From contig NZ_CP058579.1 in assembly GCF_013402875.1 (NCBI RefSeq), positions 744,001 through 808,000 on the forward strand: a stretch of DNA of 64,000 bases, given 5' to 3'. How positions within the stretch are numbered: the first letter of the stretch is position 1; every line of letters starts with the position of its first letter. Under the pieces are notes generated by a model. The model was not told the origin of the DNA. It searched no databases and was given only the letters and a program-made list of their open reading frames with translations. Source of the stretch: Halorarum salinum (GTDB taxonomy: Archaea > Halobacteriota > Halobacteria > Halobacteriales > Haloferacaceae). Below are positions 10,790 through 19,442 of this stretch, one piece after another. A program made the translations under genes and the position numbers.

Positions 10790-11677
10790 ATGTCCTCGAG
10801 AGAGATCTACGGGAGCGCGAGGGGCGGATACCTGCTGCTGTTGCCGACGCTCGTCGTCTCGCTGGTGTTTCTCTACTACCCGACGGTGCAGGCGCTCTAC
10901 CTCAGCACGTTCGAGACGCTCATGTTCGGCAGCCGGCGGCTGTTCACCGGCGCCGGCAACTACGTCTCGCTGGCGACCTCGGCCGACTACCACCAGAGCA
11001 TCCTCGTGACGCTGGTGTTCGGGGTCATCGTCGTCGGCGGCGTGATGGCGATCTCGCTCGCCGTCTCGTACCTGCTGTACGAGGTGCAGGCCGGCCAGTC
11101 CGGCTACCTCATCGCGGCCATCTGGCCGTACGCGCTCCCCCCGGCGGTCGCGGGGATCGTGTTCTTCTACATCATCCACCCGAGCCTCGGCGTGTTGACC
11201 CGGCCGATCGAGGCCGTCTTCGGCATGGACGTCGACTGGTTCACGAGCGGGTGGCAGGCGTTCGCCGTGGTCACCGCGGCGGTCGTCTGGAAGCAGATCG
11301 GCTACAACGTCATCTTCATGATCGCCGCGCTGAACAACGTCCCGAAGTCGCTCGGGGAGGTCGCGGACCTCGACGGGGTCGGTCGGTTCCAGCGGCTCGT
11401 CCGGGTCTACGTCCCGCTCATCTCGCCGACGCTCCTGTTCCTCGTCGTGATGAACACCGTCTACGCGTACTTCCACACGTTCGCGTTCGTCGACATCCTC
11501 ACCAAGGGCGGCCCCGGGGGCGCGACGAACATCATGGTGTACGACCTGTACCGCAACGCGTTCCAGTTGAACAACCACGGGCTCGCGTCCGCCCAGTCGG
11601 TCGTCCTCTTCGTCGTGGTCGGCCTGCTGATGTACCTCCAGCTCCGCGTGTCCGGCAAGTACACGCACTACGGCTGA
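10790..11677 (+). CDS. ugpA: ABC transporter permease (UgpA-like)
   Basis: A 295-residue inner-membrane permease of the MalF/UgpA type with six predicted membrane helices; the first is YLLLLPTLVVSLVFLYYP at about residues 14-31. The cytoplasmic EAA loop that docks on the ATPase reads EVADLDGVGRFQRLVRVYVP. It starts 12 bases after the binding-protein gene and ends one base before the next permease, so all are surely co-transcribed. It forms the heterodimeric channel with the following gene product. Confidence 0.9.
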   Translation: MSSREIYGSARGGYLLLLPTLVVSLVFLYYPTVQALYLSTFETLMFGSRRLFTGAGNYVSLATSADYHQSILVTLVFGVIVVGGVMAISLAVSYLLYEVQAGQSGYLIAAIWPYALPPAVAGIVFFYIIHPSLGVLTRPIEAVFGMDVDWFTSGWQAFAVVTAAVVWKQIGYNVIFMIAALNNVPKSLGEVADLDGVGRFQRLVRVYVPLISPTLLFLVVMNTVYAYFHTFAFVDILTKGGPGGATNIMVYDLYRNAFQLNNHGLASAQSVVLFVVVGLLMYLQLRVSGKYTHYG

Positions 11678-11678
11678 T

Positions 11679-12554
11679 ATGAGCACCGAATCCACGCTTC
11701 ACGACCGGTTTCGCACGCTGACGGGCACCGAGTGGACCGACGCGCGCGACCGGCTGGGGCTCCACGTCACGCTCGCACTCGCAGTCCTGCTGATGGCGCT
11801 CCCGATACTCGTCGCGGCGATCGTGAGCACCCAGTCGCGGGGGATCGTCACCGGCGTCTCCGACCTGACGCCGGGCACCAGCACGGTCGAGAACTACCGC
11901 ACCGTGCTCGTCGACTACGACATGGGGCGGTACCTGCTCAACTCCCTCGTCATGTCGGTGGTCATCGTCGTCGGGAAGCTGATCATCTCGCTGCTGGCGG
12001 CGCTGGCCATCGTCTACTACCGGTTCCCCTACAAGGACCTCGCGTTCATGGCCATCCTGCTGACGCTGATGCTCCCCGTCCCGGTGCGGGTCGTCCCGCT
12101 GTTCGACGTCGTGACCGCGCTGGGCTGGGGGAACTCCATGCTCGCGCTCACCGTCCCGTACCTCGCGAGCGCGACGACCGTGTTCCTGTTGCGCCAGCAC
12201 TTCCTCTCCATCCCGGTCACCATCGTCGAGAGCGCCAAACTCGACGGGGTCGGCCCGCTACAGTTCCTCACGCAGGTGCTGATACCGATGTCGCGGGGGA
12301 TGATCGCGGGCGTGTCGGTCATCATGTTCGTCTACGCCTGGAACCAGTACCTCTGGCCGCTCATCATCATCGACTCACAGAACAACCAGGTCGCGCAGGT
12401 CGGCATCACGCTCCTGCAGGGGAACGTGCAGGCGGGCGACCTGCAGTGGTCGCTCGTGATGGCGGGGGCGATCGTGACGCTGCTCCCGCCGCTGCTCGTC
12501 CTGTTCGCGTTCCGGGGGCCGCTGCTCGAAACGTTCGCCGTCCAACAGAAGTGA
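11679..12554 (+). CDS. ugpE: ABC transporter permease (UgpE-like)
   Basis: A 291-residue permease of the MalG/UgpE type. After a charged N-terminus of about 30 residues come six membrane helices, the first around VTLALAVLLMALPILVAAIV. The EAA loop is ESAKLDGVGPLQFLTQVLIP. The start codon follows the previous stop after a single base, implying translational coupling. Together with the preceding permease it makes the transmembrane pore; the ATPase gene begins four bases after its stop. Confidence 0.9.
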   Translation: MSTESTLHDRFRTLTGTEWTDARDRLGLHVTLALAVLLMALPILVAAIVSTQSRGIVTGVSDLTPGTSTVENYRTVLVDYDMGRYLLNSLVMSVVIVVGKLIISLLAALAIVYYRFPYKDLAFMAILLTLMLPVPVRVVPLFDVVTALGWGNSMLALTVPYLASATTVFLLRQHFLSIPVTIVESAKLDGVGPLQFLTQVLIPMSRGMIAGVSVIMFVYAWNQYLWPLIIIDSQNNQVAQVGITLLQGNVQAGDLQWSLVMAGAIVTLLPPLLVLFAFRGPLLETFAVQQK

Positions 12555-12558
12555 TACA

Positions 12559-13689
12559 ATGACGACAATCACGCTCGAAGAGATCACGAAGCGGTACGAG
12601 GACGTAACGGCGGTCGACTCGGTCGACCTGGAGATCCGCGAGGGCGAGTTCATCGTCCTCGTCGGCCCGTCGGGCTGCGGGAAGAGCACGACGCTCCGGA
12701 TGCTCTCCGGCCTGGAGTCGGTCACCGAGGGGACCATCCGCATGGACGACGCCGACGTCACCGGGGTCGAGCCGAAGGACCGCAACGTGGCGATGGTGTT
12801 CCAGAACTACGCGCTGTACCCCCACATGACCGCCGAGCGCAACATGACGTTCGGCATGAACACGGACGGGGACTACACCGACGAGGAGATCGCCGAACGG
12901 GTGGCCGAGGCGGCCGCCACCCTCGACGTCGAGGACCTCCTCGACCGCAAGCCCGCGGAGCTCTCGGGCGGGGAGAAGCAGCGCGTCGCCATCGGCCGCG
13001 CGCTGGTCCGCGACCCCCAGATGCTGCTGATGGACGAGCCGCTGTCGAACCTCGACGCGAAGCTGCGCCTCCAGATGCGGACGGAACTGGCCGAACTCCA
13101 CGAGGAACTCCGGACGACGACCGTCTACGTCACCCACGACCAGACGGAGGCGATGACGCTCGGGGACCGCGTGGCAGTCCTCGACGCCGGTCGGATCCAG
13201 CAGGTCGACCGCCCGCAGGTGCTGTACGACTATCCGGCGACCCGGTTCGTCGCCGAGTTCATCGGCAGCCCCGGGATGAACTGCCTGCCGGTCGAGGTGA
13301 CCGACGACGGGGAGCCCATCCGGGCGGTCGCCGAGGGGGTCCGCATCGACCTCCCCCGGACGGCCGACCTGGGCGACGTCGAGGGGGTCCGGACCCTCGG
13401 GATCCGGCCGGAGGACTTCGTCGTCGGCGGGGGGACGGCCGACGCCCGCATCGAGGGGACCGTGCGCGTCCGCGAGCCGCTGGGGGACCGCACGCTCGTG
13501 CACGTCGGTGTCGGCGGGGAGACCCTGAAGGTGCAGGCGGACGCGCACACGCCGGCGGAGGCGGGCGATCCGATCGAACTCGGCGTCGACCGGGAACGGC
13601 TGCACCTGTTCGACCCCGACTCCGGGGAGGCGGCGTACCACTCGGACGCCGAACTCGCGGAGGTGGTCCGGGGCGCGGGGATGGACTGA
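12559..13689 (+). CDS. ugpC: ABC transporter ATP-binding protein (UgpC/MalK-like)
   Basis: A 376-residue ATPase that drives the importer. Visible motifs are Walker A GPSGCGKST (about residue 37), the Q loop MVFQNYALYPHM, the ABC signature LSGGEKQRVAIGRA, Walker B LLMDEPLSNLDAKL and the switch His in YVTHDQTEAMTL. The C-terminal ~130 residues form the MalK-type regulatory OB/TOBE domain (GIRPEDF). ATPases of this type can serve several importers, so substrate cannot be read from it. It ends 25 bases before glpK, which is likely read from the same transcript. Confidence 0.93.
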   Translation: MTTITLEEITKRYEDVTAVDSVDLEIREGEFIVLVGPSGCGKSTTLRMLSGLESVTEGTIRMDDADVTGVEPKDRNVAMVFQNYALYPHMTAERNMTFGMNTDGDYTDEEIAERVAEAAATLDVEDLLDRKPAELSGGEKQRVAIGRALVRDPQMLLMDEPLSNLDAKLRLQMRTELAELHEELRTTTVYVTHDQTEAMTLGDRVAVLDAGRIQQVDRPQVLYDYPATRFVAEFIGSPGMNCLPVEVTDDGEPIRAVAEGVRIDLPRTADLGDVEGVRTLGIRPEDFVVGGGTADARIEGTVRVREPLGDRTLVHVGVGGETLKVQADAHTPAEAGDPIELGVDRERLHLFDPDSGEAAYHSDAELAEVVRGAGMD

Positions 13690-13714
13690 TGCCCTCGCGT
13701 CCGAACGCCCACCC

Positions 13715-15253
13715 ATGACGCGATACGTCGGCGCCATCGACCAGGGGACGACCGGCACCCGGTTCATCGTGTTCGACCACGGCGGGCAGGTCGTCGCCAC
13801 CGCCTACGAGCGGCACGAGCAGCACTACCCGGAGCCGGGGTGGGTCGAACACGACCCCGTCGAGATCTGGGAGAACACGAGGACGGTCATCGGGGCGGCG
13901 CTCTCCCGGGCCGGGATCGAACCCGACCGGCTCGCCGCCCTGGGGGTGACGAACCAGCGCGAGACGACGCTGCTGTGGGACGCCGACACCGGAACGCCCG
14001 TCCACGACGCCATCGTCTGGCAGGACCGCCGCACCACCGAGCGCGTCGAGGAACTCCGCGAGGAGGGGTGGGCCGACACCATTCGCGAGCGGACCGGGCT
14101 GGAGGCCGACGCCTACTTCTCGGCGACGAAGGCCGAGTGGCTGCTGGAGAACGCCGACCCGATCAAACTGCAGCGCTCGCGGCCCGCGGACGTCCGCGAC
14201 CGGGCTGAGGCCGGCGAGGTGCTGTTCGGCACCGTCGACTCCTGGCTCGTCTGGAAGCTGACGGGCAACCACGTGACCGACGTGACGAACGCCTCGCGGA
14301 CGATGCTGTACAACGTCCGGGAGTGCGAGTGGGACGACGAACTGCTCGCGGAGTTCGGCGTCCCGCGGGCGATGCTCCCCGAGGTGCGGCCCTCCTCGGA
14401 CGAGGAGACGTACGGGACGACGGACCCGGACGGGTTCCTCGGGGAGGCCGTCCCGGTCGCGGGCGCGCTCGGCGACCAGCAGGCGGCGCTGTTCGGCCAG
14501 ACCTGCTTCGACGCCGGCGACGCGAAGAACACCTACGGCACCGGGAGCTTCGTGCTGATGAACACCGGCACCGAGGCGGTCGAGTCCGACCACGGCCTGC
14601 TGACGACGATCGGCTTCCAGCGGTCGGGCGAGCCCGTCCAGTACGCGCTCGAGGGGTCGATCTTCATCACCGGCGCCGCCGTCGAGTGGCTGGAGGACGT
14701 CGAGCTCGTCGACGACCCGGCCCAGACCGAGGAGATCGCGCGGCGGGTCGACGGGACGGACGGCGTCTACCTCGTTCCCGCGTTCACGGGGCTCGGCGCG
14801 CCCCACTGGGACCAGCGGGCACGCGGCACCATCGTCGGGATGACGCGGGGGACACGCAAGCCCCACATCGTCCGGGCGGCCCTGGAGGCCATCGCCTACC
14901 AGACGCGCGACGTGACCGAGGCGATGGAGGCGGACGCGGGCATCGACCTGACGAGCCTGCGCGTCGACGGCGGCGCGGTGAAGAACAACTTCCTCTGCTC
15001 GCTGCAGGCGGACGTCCTCGGGACCGACATCGTCCGCCCGGAGGTCGACGAGACGACGGCGCTCGGCGCCGCCTACGCGGCCGGGCTCGCCGTGGGCTAC
15101 TGGAAGTCGCTCGCCGAACTCCGGGACAACTGGCAGGTCGACCGGGAGTTCCCGCCCGAGGCCGACCCGGCGGCGATGGACGCCCGGTACGAGCGGTGGG
15201 GCGACGCCGTCGAGTGCGCGAAGGGCTGGGCCGACGACGGGGTGAGTCACTGA
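13715..15253 (+). CDS. glpK: Glycerol kinase
   Basis: A 512-residue FGGY-family kinase that phosphorylates glycerol to sn-glycerol-3-phosphate, of normal family length. The N-terminus has the phosphate-binding motif AIDQGTTGTRFIVFD; WVEHDPVEIW and TNQRETT (glycerol contacts) follow, as do GALGDQQAALFGQ and the C-terminal FGGY signature around TALGAAYAAGLAVGYW. The product is the substrate of GlpABC encoded at 2.7-7.4 kb, so the island joins uptake, kinase and dehydrogenase. Haloarchaea consume glycerol released by Dunaliella by this route. A separate glpF-type facilitator is absent from the window. Confidence 0.97.
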   Translation: MTRYVGAIDQGTTGTRFIVFDHGGQVVATAYERHEQHYPEPGWVEHDPVEIWENTRTVIGAALSRAGIEPDRLAALGVTNQRETTLLWDADTGTPVHDAIVWQDRRTTERVEELREEGWADTIRERTGLEADAYFSATKAEWLLENADPIKLQRSRPADVRDRAEAGEVLFGTVDSWLVWKLTGNHVTDVTNASRTMLYNVRECEWDDELLAEFGVPRAMLPEVRPSSDEETYGTTDPDGFLGEAVPVAGALGDQQAALFGQTCFDAGDAKNTYGTGSFVLMNTGTEAVESDHGLLTTIGFQRSGEPVQYALEGSIFITGAAVEWLEDVELVDDPAQTEEIARRVDGTDGVYLVPAFTGLGAPHWDQRARGTIVGMTRGTRKPHIVRAALEAIAYQTRDVTEAMEADAGIDLTSLRVDGGAVKNNFLCSLQADVLGTDIVRPEVDETTALGAAYAAGLAVGYWKSLAELRDNWQVDREFPPEADPAAMDARYERWGDAVECAKGWADDGVSH

Positions 15254-15399
15254 CCGTGTTTCGCCTCGAACGTCCGCCGGCGGAGACGGCGTCGTGCCGG
15301 GTCGCCGGCGGGACCACACGGCGGGCCGTCGGACCGTGAACGGCCACGCGACGATGGAACCCGGGGCGTTTTGACGGTGGTGCCCCGAGGTGTCCCCAC

Positions 15400-16563
15400 G
15401 TGAACGTCGAGGACCGCATCGAACGGCGACTGCGGGTCGACGGCGACGCCGGCGTCGTCCGCGACCTCGCGGACGTGAACCCGGTCGTCCACGTCGACGA
15501 GCCGACGGGCCGCGGCCCGGTGCTCGAACGGCTCCTCGACGCGCTGGACCCCGCCTTCGCCGGCGCCCGCCCGCCGTCGCTGTACGTCCACGGGCCGAAG
15601 GGCGCCGGGAAGTCGGCGGTCGTCGGGGCGCTGTTCGACCGGCTGGTCGACCGCGGCGGGCGCGGGCGGCGGGCCATCCTGACGACGACCCGCGCGGCCG
15701 ACCCCCGGCTGCCGGCGTTCGTCGCGGTCGACGCCCGCCGGGCGCGGACGGAGTTCGGCCTCTACCGCGAGACACTGGAGGGGATCGCCGACGACCCCGT
15801 CCCGGAACACGGCGTCGGAACCGGGGAGCTCCGGGACCGACTGGCCGAGGCGGTCGAGGCGACCGGCGACGTCGTCGTCGCCGTCGACCACGTCGGGGAG
15901 GACGGGGGCCACGACGCCGCGGAGGCGGCCGCGGTGCTGGCGGGCGTCTCCGAGGACGTCGTCCCGGTGTGCATCGGCCGCGACCCGCCCGCCGACCTCG
16001 ACTGGACGCCGGAGGCGACCGTCGCGTTCGAGGCGTACCGCCGGCACGCGCTCGTGGACGTGCTCACCTCGCGGGTCTCCTCGGCGCTCGCCCGCGACGC
16101 GGTCAGCCACGACCAGGTTCGGGAGGTGGCCGAGTGGGCCGAGGGCGACGCCCACGACGCGCTCGCGGCGACGTTCGGCGCGGCGGCCGCCGCCGAGGCC
16201 GCGGGCCACGGGACGGTGACCGCCGACGACCTGGACGCCGGCGTCGACGCCGTCCCGCGGCCGGGGGTCGCGCTCGGGCGCGTGCTCGCGCTGCCGGCGA
16301 ACAGGCGTCGCGTCCTGTACGAACTCGTCGGACTGCCGGAGTCGGAGCGGGCCTCGGTCGGGGCGGCCACGGAGGCCATCGCGGCCGCCGACGGCGTCGA
16401 CCTCTCGCCCTCGACGGTCCGACGGGTGCTGTACGAACTCGCGGACCTGGGCGTGCTGGAGCGCGTCCGCGCCGAGTCGTCGGTCGGGAAGGGTCGGCCG
16501 CCGAGCCGGGTCGAGCCGGGGTTCCCGACGCGCGTGTTCGCGACGCTGTTCGAGCGGGTGTAG
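15400..16563 (+). CDS. Divergent Cdc6/Orc1-like AAA ATPase
   Basis: A 387-residue protein with the architecture of an Orc1/Cdc6 initiator. A short N-terminal segment (NPVVHVDEPTGRGPVLERLL, resembling the Orc1 pre-Walker region) precedes Walker A GPKGAGKSAVV at about residue 65. A C-terminal winged helix is suggested by VDLSPSTVRRVLYELADLGV. The Walker B region reads VVVAVDHVGEDG, so the usual Asp-Glu pair is replaced by Asp-His and ATP hydrolysis may be impaired. The start is a GTG at 15400. It is clearly distinct from the full Orc1 at 41.5 kb. It could be a regulator or a non-canonical initiator; an ORB-like site lies 0.3 kb downstream. Confidence 0.75.
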   Translation: MNVEDRIERRLRVDGDAGVVRDLADVNPVVHVDEPTGRGPVLERLLDALDPAFAGARPPSLYVHGPKGAGKSAVVGALFDRLVDRGGRGRRAILTTTRAADPRLPAFVAVDARRARTEFGLYRETLEGIADDPVPEHGVGTGELRDRLAEAVEATGDVVVAVDHVGEDGGHDAAEAAAVLAGVSEDVVPVCIGRDPPADLDWTPEATVAFEAYRRHALVDVLTSRVSSALARDAVSHDQVREVAEWAEGDAHDALAATFGAAAAAEAAGHGTVTADDLDAGVDAVPRPGVALGRVLALPANRRRVLYELVGLPESERASVGAATEAIAAADGVDLSPSTVRRVLYELADLGVLERVRAESSVGKGRPPSRVEPGFPTRVFATLFERV

Positions 16564-16871
16564 GGTTTCGTCCGTTCGGGGGCGTCGCGACTCACACAGT
16601 ACGTGCGAACGACGTTGCCTCACTTTCGGGTTCGCGGGACGTCCGTCGGGACCGGCGTGCTGAACGCGGGCACCACGCGTCACGACGCCGTCGAACGTTT
16701 CGGATGCCGTACGTGGAACCGGCCGGAACGTCCGACGCGAGTTCGGCGCGCCAGCGACCGAGCGGCGTCCGATCGCCACCCCGTTCCTTTCGATTCCGGT
16801 TCTCCCGAATCCGTCGCCCGTGAGCGTGCTACTAACCGTTCGTGCTGGTGTCGAAACGAAGGGTGAAGCGA
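16564..16871. other. Intergenic region with one ORB-like site
   Basis: About 308 bases lie between the Cdc6-like gene and tRNA-Arg. I see no coding signal. The only notable element is TGTCGAAACGAAGGGTG at 16849-16865, which matches the core of archaeal origin recognition boxes (GAAACGAAGGG) but lacks the left half and the G-string. Confidence 0.4.
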
Positions 16872-16944
16872 CGGGCGGCGAGGGATTTGAACCCCCGACC
16901 TTTTGGTCCGGAACCAAACGTTCTGTCCGCTGAACTAGCCGCCC
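16872..16944 (-). tRNA. tRNA-Arg (anticodon CCG)
   Basis: The reverse strand folds as a complete 73-nt tRNA with no intron. It has acceptor GGGCGGC/GCCGCCC, D stem GTTC/GAAC, anticodon stem TTTGG/CCAAA with loop TTCCGGA (anticodon CCG, reads CGG), and T stem GGGGG/CCCTC with loop TTCAAAT. The discriminator is G and CCA is not encoded. A TATA-like CGTTTAAGG at 16969-16977 lies 25-33 bases ahead of the 5' end on this strand. Confidence 0.95.
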
Positions 16945-17056
16945 TCACCACGAGGTACCGCACGTCGGCGTTTAAGGCTTCGGAAACGCGCGACGCGGTC
17001 GCTCCCGGGTCGTGCGGAATCGAGTCGAAAACCGGCCCGCGTCGTCGCCGACGGAC

Positions 17057-17638
17057 CTACGGCGCCTCGCCCGTCTCGATGGTGAAGTCCGCGCGCGGGT
17101 AGGCGACGCAGGTCAGGGTGTACCCCTCGTCGAGTTCGGGGTCGTCGAGCATCTGCTGGTTGTCGTGGACGACGTACTCCTCGGCGTTGCCGCCGTTCGT
17201 GATGCGGCCCGCACAGGAGACGCACTGGCCCTCGCGGCAGGCGTACGGCAGGTCCCAGCCCTGCTCCTCGCCCTGTTCGAGCACCGTCTCGTTGTTGGCG
17301 AGTTCGATCGTCGCGCCCTCCTTCACGAACTCGACCTCGAAGTACTCGACCTCGTCCTCGGGGATGTCGGCCGGGCTGGTCGACTCCTCCGCCTCCTCGC
17401 CCTCCTCGAGTTCGCCCTCCTCGCCGGCCGGAACCGCCCCGACCGCGGCGCCGCCCCCGCCGATGGCCCGGTTTCCGGGCTCCGGGAAGTCGGTCTCCGG
17501 GACGGTGGCCGCGCGCCGCTCGAGCACCTCCTCGGAGATGTCCGCGGTCGGCTCCCAGCCCGTGCCGCGGGCGAAGTGCAGGGCGACGAAGACCAGGACG
17601 AGGCCCGCGCCGAGCCCGACTGCAACGGCGTCTACCAT
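17057..17638 (-). CDS. Membrane-anchored 2Fe-2S ferredoxin
   Basis: A 193-residue protein with an N-terminal membrane anchor (DAVAVGLGAGLVLVFVALHF, about residues 3-22), a long acidic linker (EEGELEEGEEAEE) and a C-terminal plant-type [2Fe-2S] domain. The cluster ligands are CREGQCVSC and a later Cys in TLTCVAYP, spaced as in chloroplast-type ferredoxins. It probably carries electrons at the inner face of the membrane. The start is the ATG at 17638; an upstream in-frame ATG at 17665 would only put nine residues before the anchor. Its partner is not evident, since the neighbours are a tRNA and gnd. Confidence 0.9.
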   Translation of the reverse strand: MVDAVAVGLGAGLVLVFVALHFARGTGWEPTADISEEVLERRAATVPETDFPEPGNRAIGGGGAAVGAVPAGEEGELEEGEEAEESTSPADIPEDEVEYFEVEFVKEGATIELANNETVLEQGEEQGWDLPYACREGQCVSCAGRITNGGNAEEYVVHDNQQMLDDPELDEGYTLTCVAYPRADFTIETGEAP

Positions 17639-17717
17639 GCGAGCGGCTACGATGTGGGGGTTCAATAGGATTGTGATGTGGGCGGGGCCTCGCCGGAGGG
17701 GAGCGTGCGGTCCGGCG

Positions 17718-18617
17718 TTACTCCCGCTGGACCTCGTGCCTGCCGAAGCCGTACCGCAGCCGGTTCGCCAGCCGCCGGGAGAACCGGCCGTCCTCGCCGG
17801 CCCGCGAGCCGAACCGCTCCGAGAGCGCCGTGTAGACGAGCGGGAGCGGCACCTCCTGTTCGAGCGCCTCCTGCACGGTCCAGGTTCCCGTGGAGCCCCC
17901 CTCGACCCGGTCGGCGACGTCGCCGAGGTCGGCCCCCTCCTCGCGGAACGCCTCCTCGCAGAGTTCGAGCAGCCACGACCGGATGACGGCGCCGTTGTTC
18001 CACGTCCGCGCGACCGCCTCGAGGTCGAGGTCGTACCGGCCCTCGTGGAGCAGTTCGAACCCCTCGCCGTACGCCTGCATCAGCGCGTACTCGACGCCGT
18101 TGTGGACCATCTTCACGTAGTGGCCCGAGCCGGCGGGCCCCATCCGGTCGTGGCCCGCCGGACCGGTCGCCACGGCGTCGAACACCGGCGTCAGTTCCTC
18201 GTAGGCCCACTCGGGGCCGCCGACCATCAGCGAGAACCCCGCCTCGGCGCTGGCGGGGCCGCCGGAGGTGCCGCAGTCGAGGTACGCGGCCGGACACGAG
18301 TCGGCGCGGCGGGTCGAGTCCCCGAAGTGTGAGTTGCCGCCGTCGACGACGACGTCTCCCCCGTCCAGGTGCGGGTCGAGTTCCTCCAGCGTCGCGTCGA
18401 CGGCGTCGCCGGCGGGCACCATGAGCCAGATTCGCTTCCCCTCCCCCAGCCTGTCCGCGAGGTCGGCGACCGAGTCCGCGGGGATCGCGCCGGCCTCCGC
18501 GGCCGCGGCGGTCGCCTCCGCGTCGAGGTCGAAGGCGACGACGTCGTGGCCGGCGTCGAGACTGCGGTCCACGACGATGCGCCCCATCCGCCCGAGTCCG
18601 ATGACGCCGAGTTGCAT
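17718..18617 (-). CDS. gnd: 6-phosphogluconate dehydrogenase, decarboxylating (short NAD-type)
   Basis: A 299-residue member of the short archaeal/bacterial Gnd group, converting 6-phosphogluconate to ribulose-5-phosphate and CO2. It has an N-terminal Rossmann motif GVIGLGRMGRIVVDR, the substrate loop DGGNSHFGDSTRRA, the catalytic GxxGSGHYVKMVHNGVEY with Lys, and GSTGTWTVQEAL in the helical C-terminal domain. Haloarchaea use this enzyme in the oxidative pentose phosphate pathway to make pentoses. It is the only gene on its strand between the small-protein pair and the ferredoxin, with about 70 bases upstream. Confidence 0.95.
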   Translation of the reverse strand: MQLGVIGLGRMGRIVVDRSLDAGHDVVAFDLDAEATAAAAEAGAIPADSVADLADRLGEGKRIWLMVPAGDAVDATLEELDPHLDGGDVVVDGGNSHFGDSTRRADSCPAAYLDCGTSGGPASAEAGFSLMVGGPEWAYEELTPVFDAVATGPAGHDRMGPAGSGHYVKMVHNGVEYALMQAYGEGFELLHEGRYDLDLEAVARTWNNGAVIRSWLLELCEEAFREEGADLGDVADRVEGGSTGTWTVQEALEQEVPLPLVYTALSERFGSRAGEDGRFSRRLANRLRYGFGRHEVQRE

Positions 18618-18688
18618 GTCCGTCCCTCGCCCGTGCTGGGGGGTAGTGGTTGCGGTTCACCCGGGGCCCCTCGTCCGGGGCGCTCGAC

Positions 18689-18997
18689 TCAGTCCATCCG
18701 CAGGCCGTAGAGGACGCTCGCCAGGCCGAGCAGTTCCGACACCTGCGTCACCGCGCCCGCGTGGACCTCCGTCAGGGCCGGGACGAGCAGGTAGAGGCCG
18801 GCGACGAGCGCCGGCACGCCCAGGACGAGGACGAAGCCGACGCCGACGAAGAGCATCGGTCGGGCGTCGTTCCTGCGGTACCCCTGGTAGGCGATGTAGC
18901 TGATGAGGAGGCCGAGGACGACGCTGAGGGCTTCGGAGGCGACGAAGACCGCGTCGACCGTCGAGAGCCCGCCGAGCTGGAGCGTGATCGCGGGCAC
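18689..18997 (-). CDS. Small membrane protein paired with an ArsR-type regulator (DUF7521-like)
   Basis: A 102-residue hydrophobic protein with three probable membrane helices: residues ~17-37 (FVASEALSVVLGLLISYIAY), ~47-70 (MLFVGVGFVLVLGVPALVAG) and a weaker third near the C-terminus. It resembles the small membrane proteins that haloarchaea encode directly after ArsR-like winged-helix regulators; the DUF7521 label is from memory of that arrangement and is moderate. It begins one base after the regulator's stop codon, so the two are coupled. Function is unknown. Confidence 0.7.
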   Translation of the reverse strand: MPAITLQLGGLSTVDAVFVASEALSVVLGLLISYIAYQGYRRNDARPMLFVGVGFVLVLGVPALVAGLYLLVPALTEVHAGAVTQVSELLGLASVLYGLRMD

Positions 18998-18998
18998 G

Positions 18999-19340
18999 CT
19001 AGAGCCCCTCGACGATGTCCGTGAACCGGTCGGCCATGCTCGACCGGCGGGCGATCTCCACGTCGACGCCGTCGGCGGCGATCCGGAAGGCGACGCGTTC
19101 GACGCTGGCCGTGAAGACGCCGTGGTGGTGGCCGTCGGCGTCGAACCGCGTCCGTTCCTCGATCAGGTCCCGCTCGCGGAGCGTCTCCAGCCGCCGGTAG
19201 ACGGTCGGTTCGGAGACCCCGCAGGCGTCGGCCAGCTCGCTCACGGACAAGGCGTCCTCCCGCGTCGCGACGAGGATGGTTCGCGCGCAGTCGTCCTCGA
19301 GCACGGCGGCGAGGGCCGCGACTTCCGGTCCGTCATTCAC
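18999..19340 (-). CDS. Winged-helix transcriptional regulator, ArsR-like
   Basis: A 113-residue DNA-binding protein with a clear winged-helix core: ALSVSELADACGVSEPTVYRRLETLRERDLIEE contains the recognition helix, followed by a short wing (TRFDADGHHHGVF). The start chosen is the GTG at 19340; a GTG nine bases upstream is equally in frame. A TATA-like CCTTAAACG (its complement at 19366-19374) lies 26-34 bases from the 19340 start, which favours it and a leaderless transcript. It probably controls itself and the downstream membrane protein, and possibly the divergent CPBP protease gene about 100 bases away. Confidence 0.85.
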   Translation of the reverse strand: MNDGPEVAALAAVLEDDCARTILVATREDALSVSELADACGVSEPTVYRRLETLRERDLIEERTRFDADGHHHGVFTASVERVAFRIAADGVDVEIARRSSMADRFTDIVEGL

Positions 19341-19442
19341 TACCCCCACCGTGGCTACCCCATCACCTTAAACGTCTATCACTACTTCACGCCCTGAAGC
19401 CGTGTTGCCGGGTATACCATCCACCGACGCCACAGTCGGGGT

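Noticed and set aside
9464-11695. 743-codon reverse-strand ORF across the importer genes
   Set aside because: It is a shadow frame of ugpB and ugpA; composition is basic and repetitive, with no start signal.
13259-15775. 838-codon reverse-strand ORF over the ATPase and glycerol kinase genes
   Set aside because: Antisense of well-identified genes; low-complexity Arg/Pro/Gly ends and no motif.
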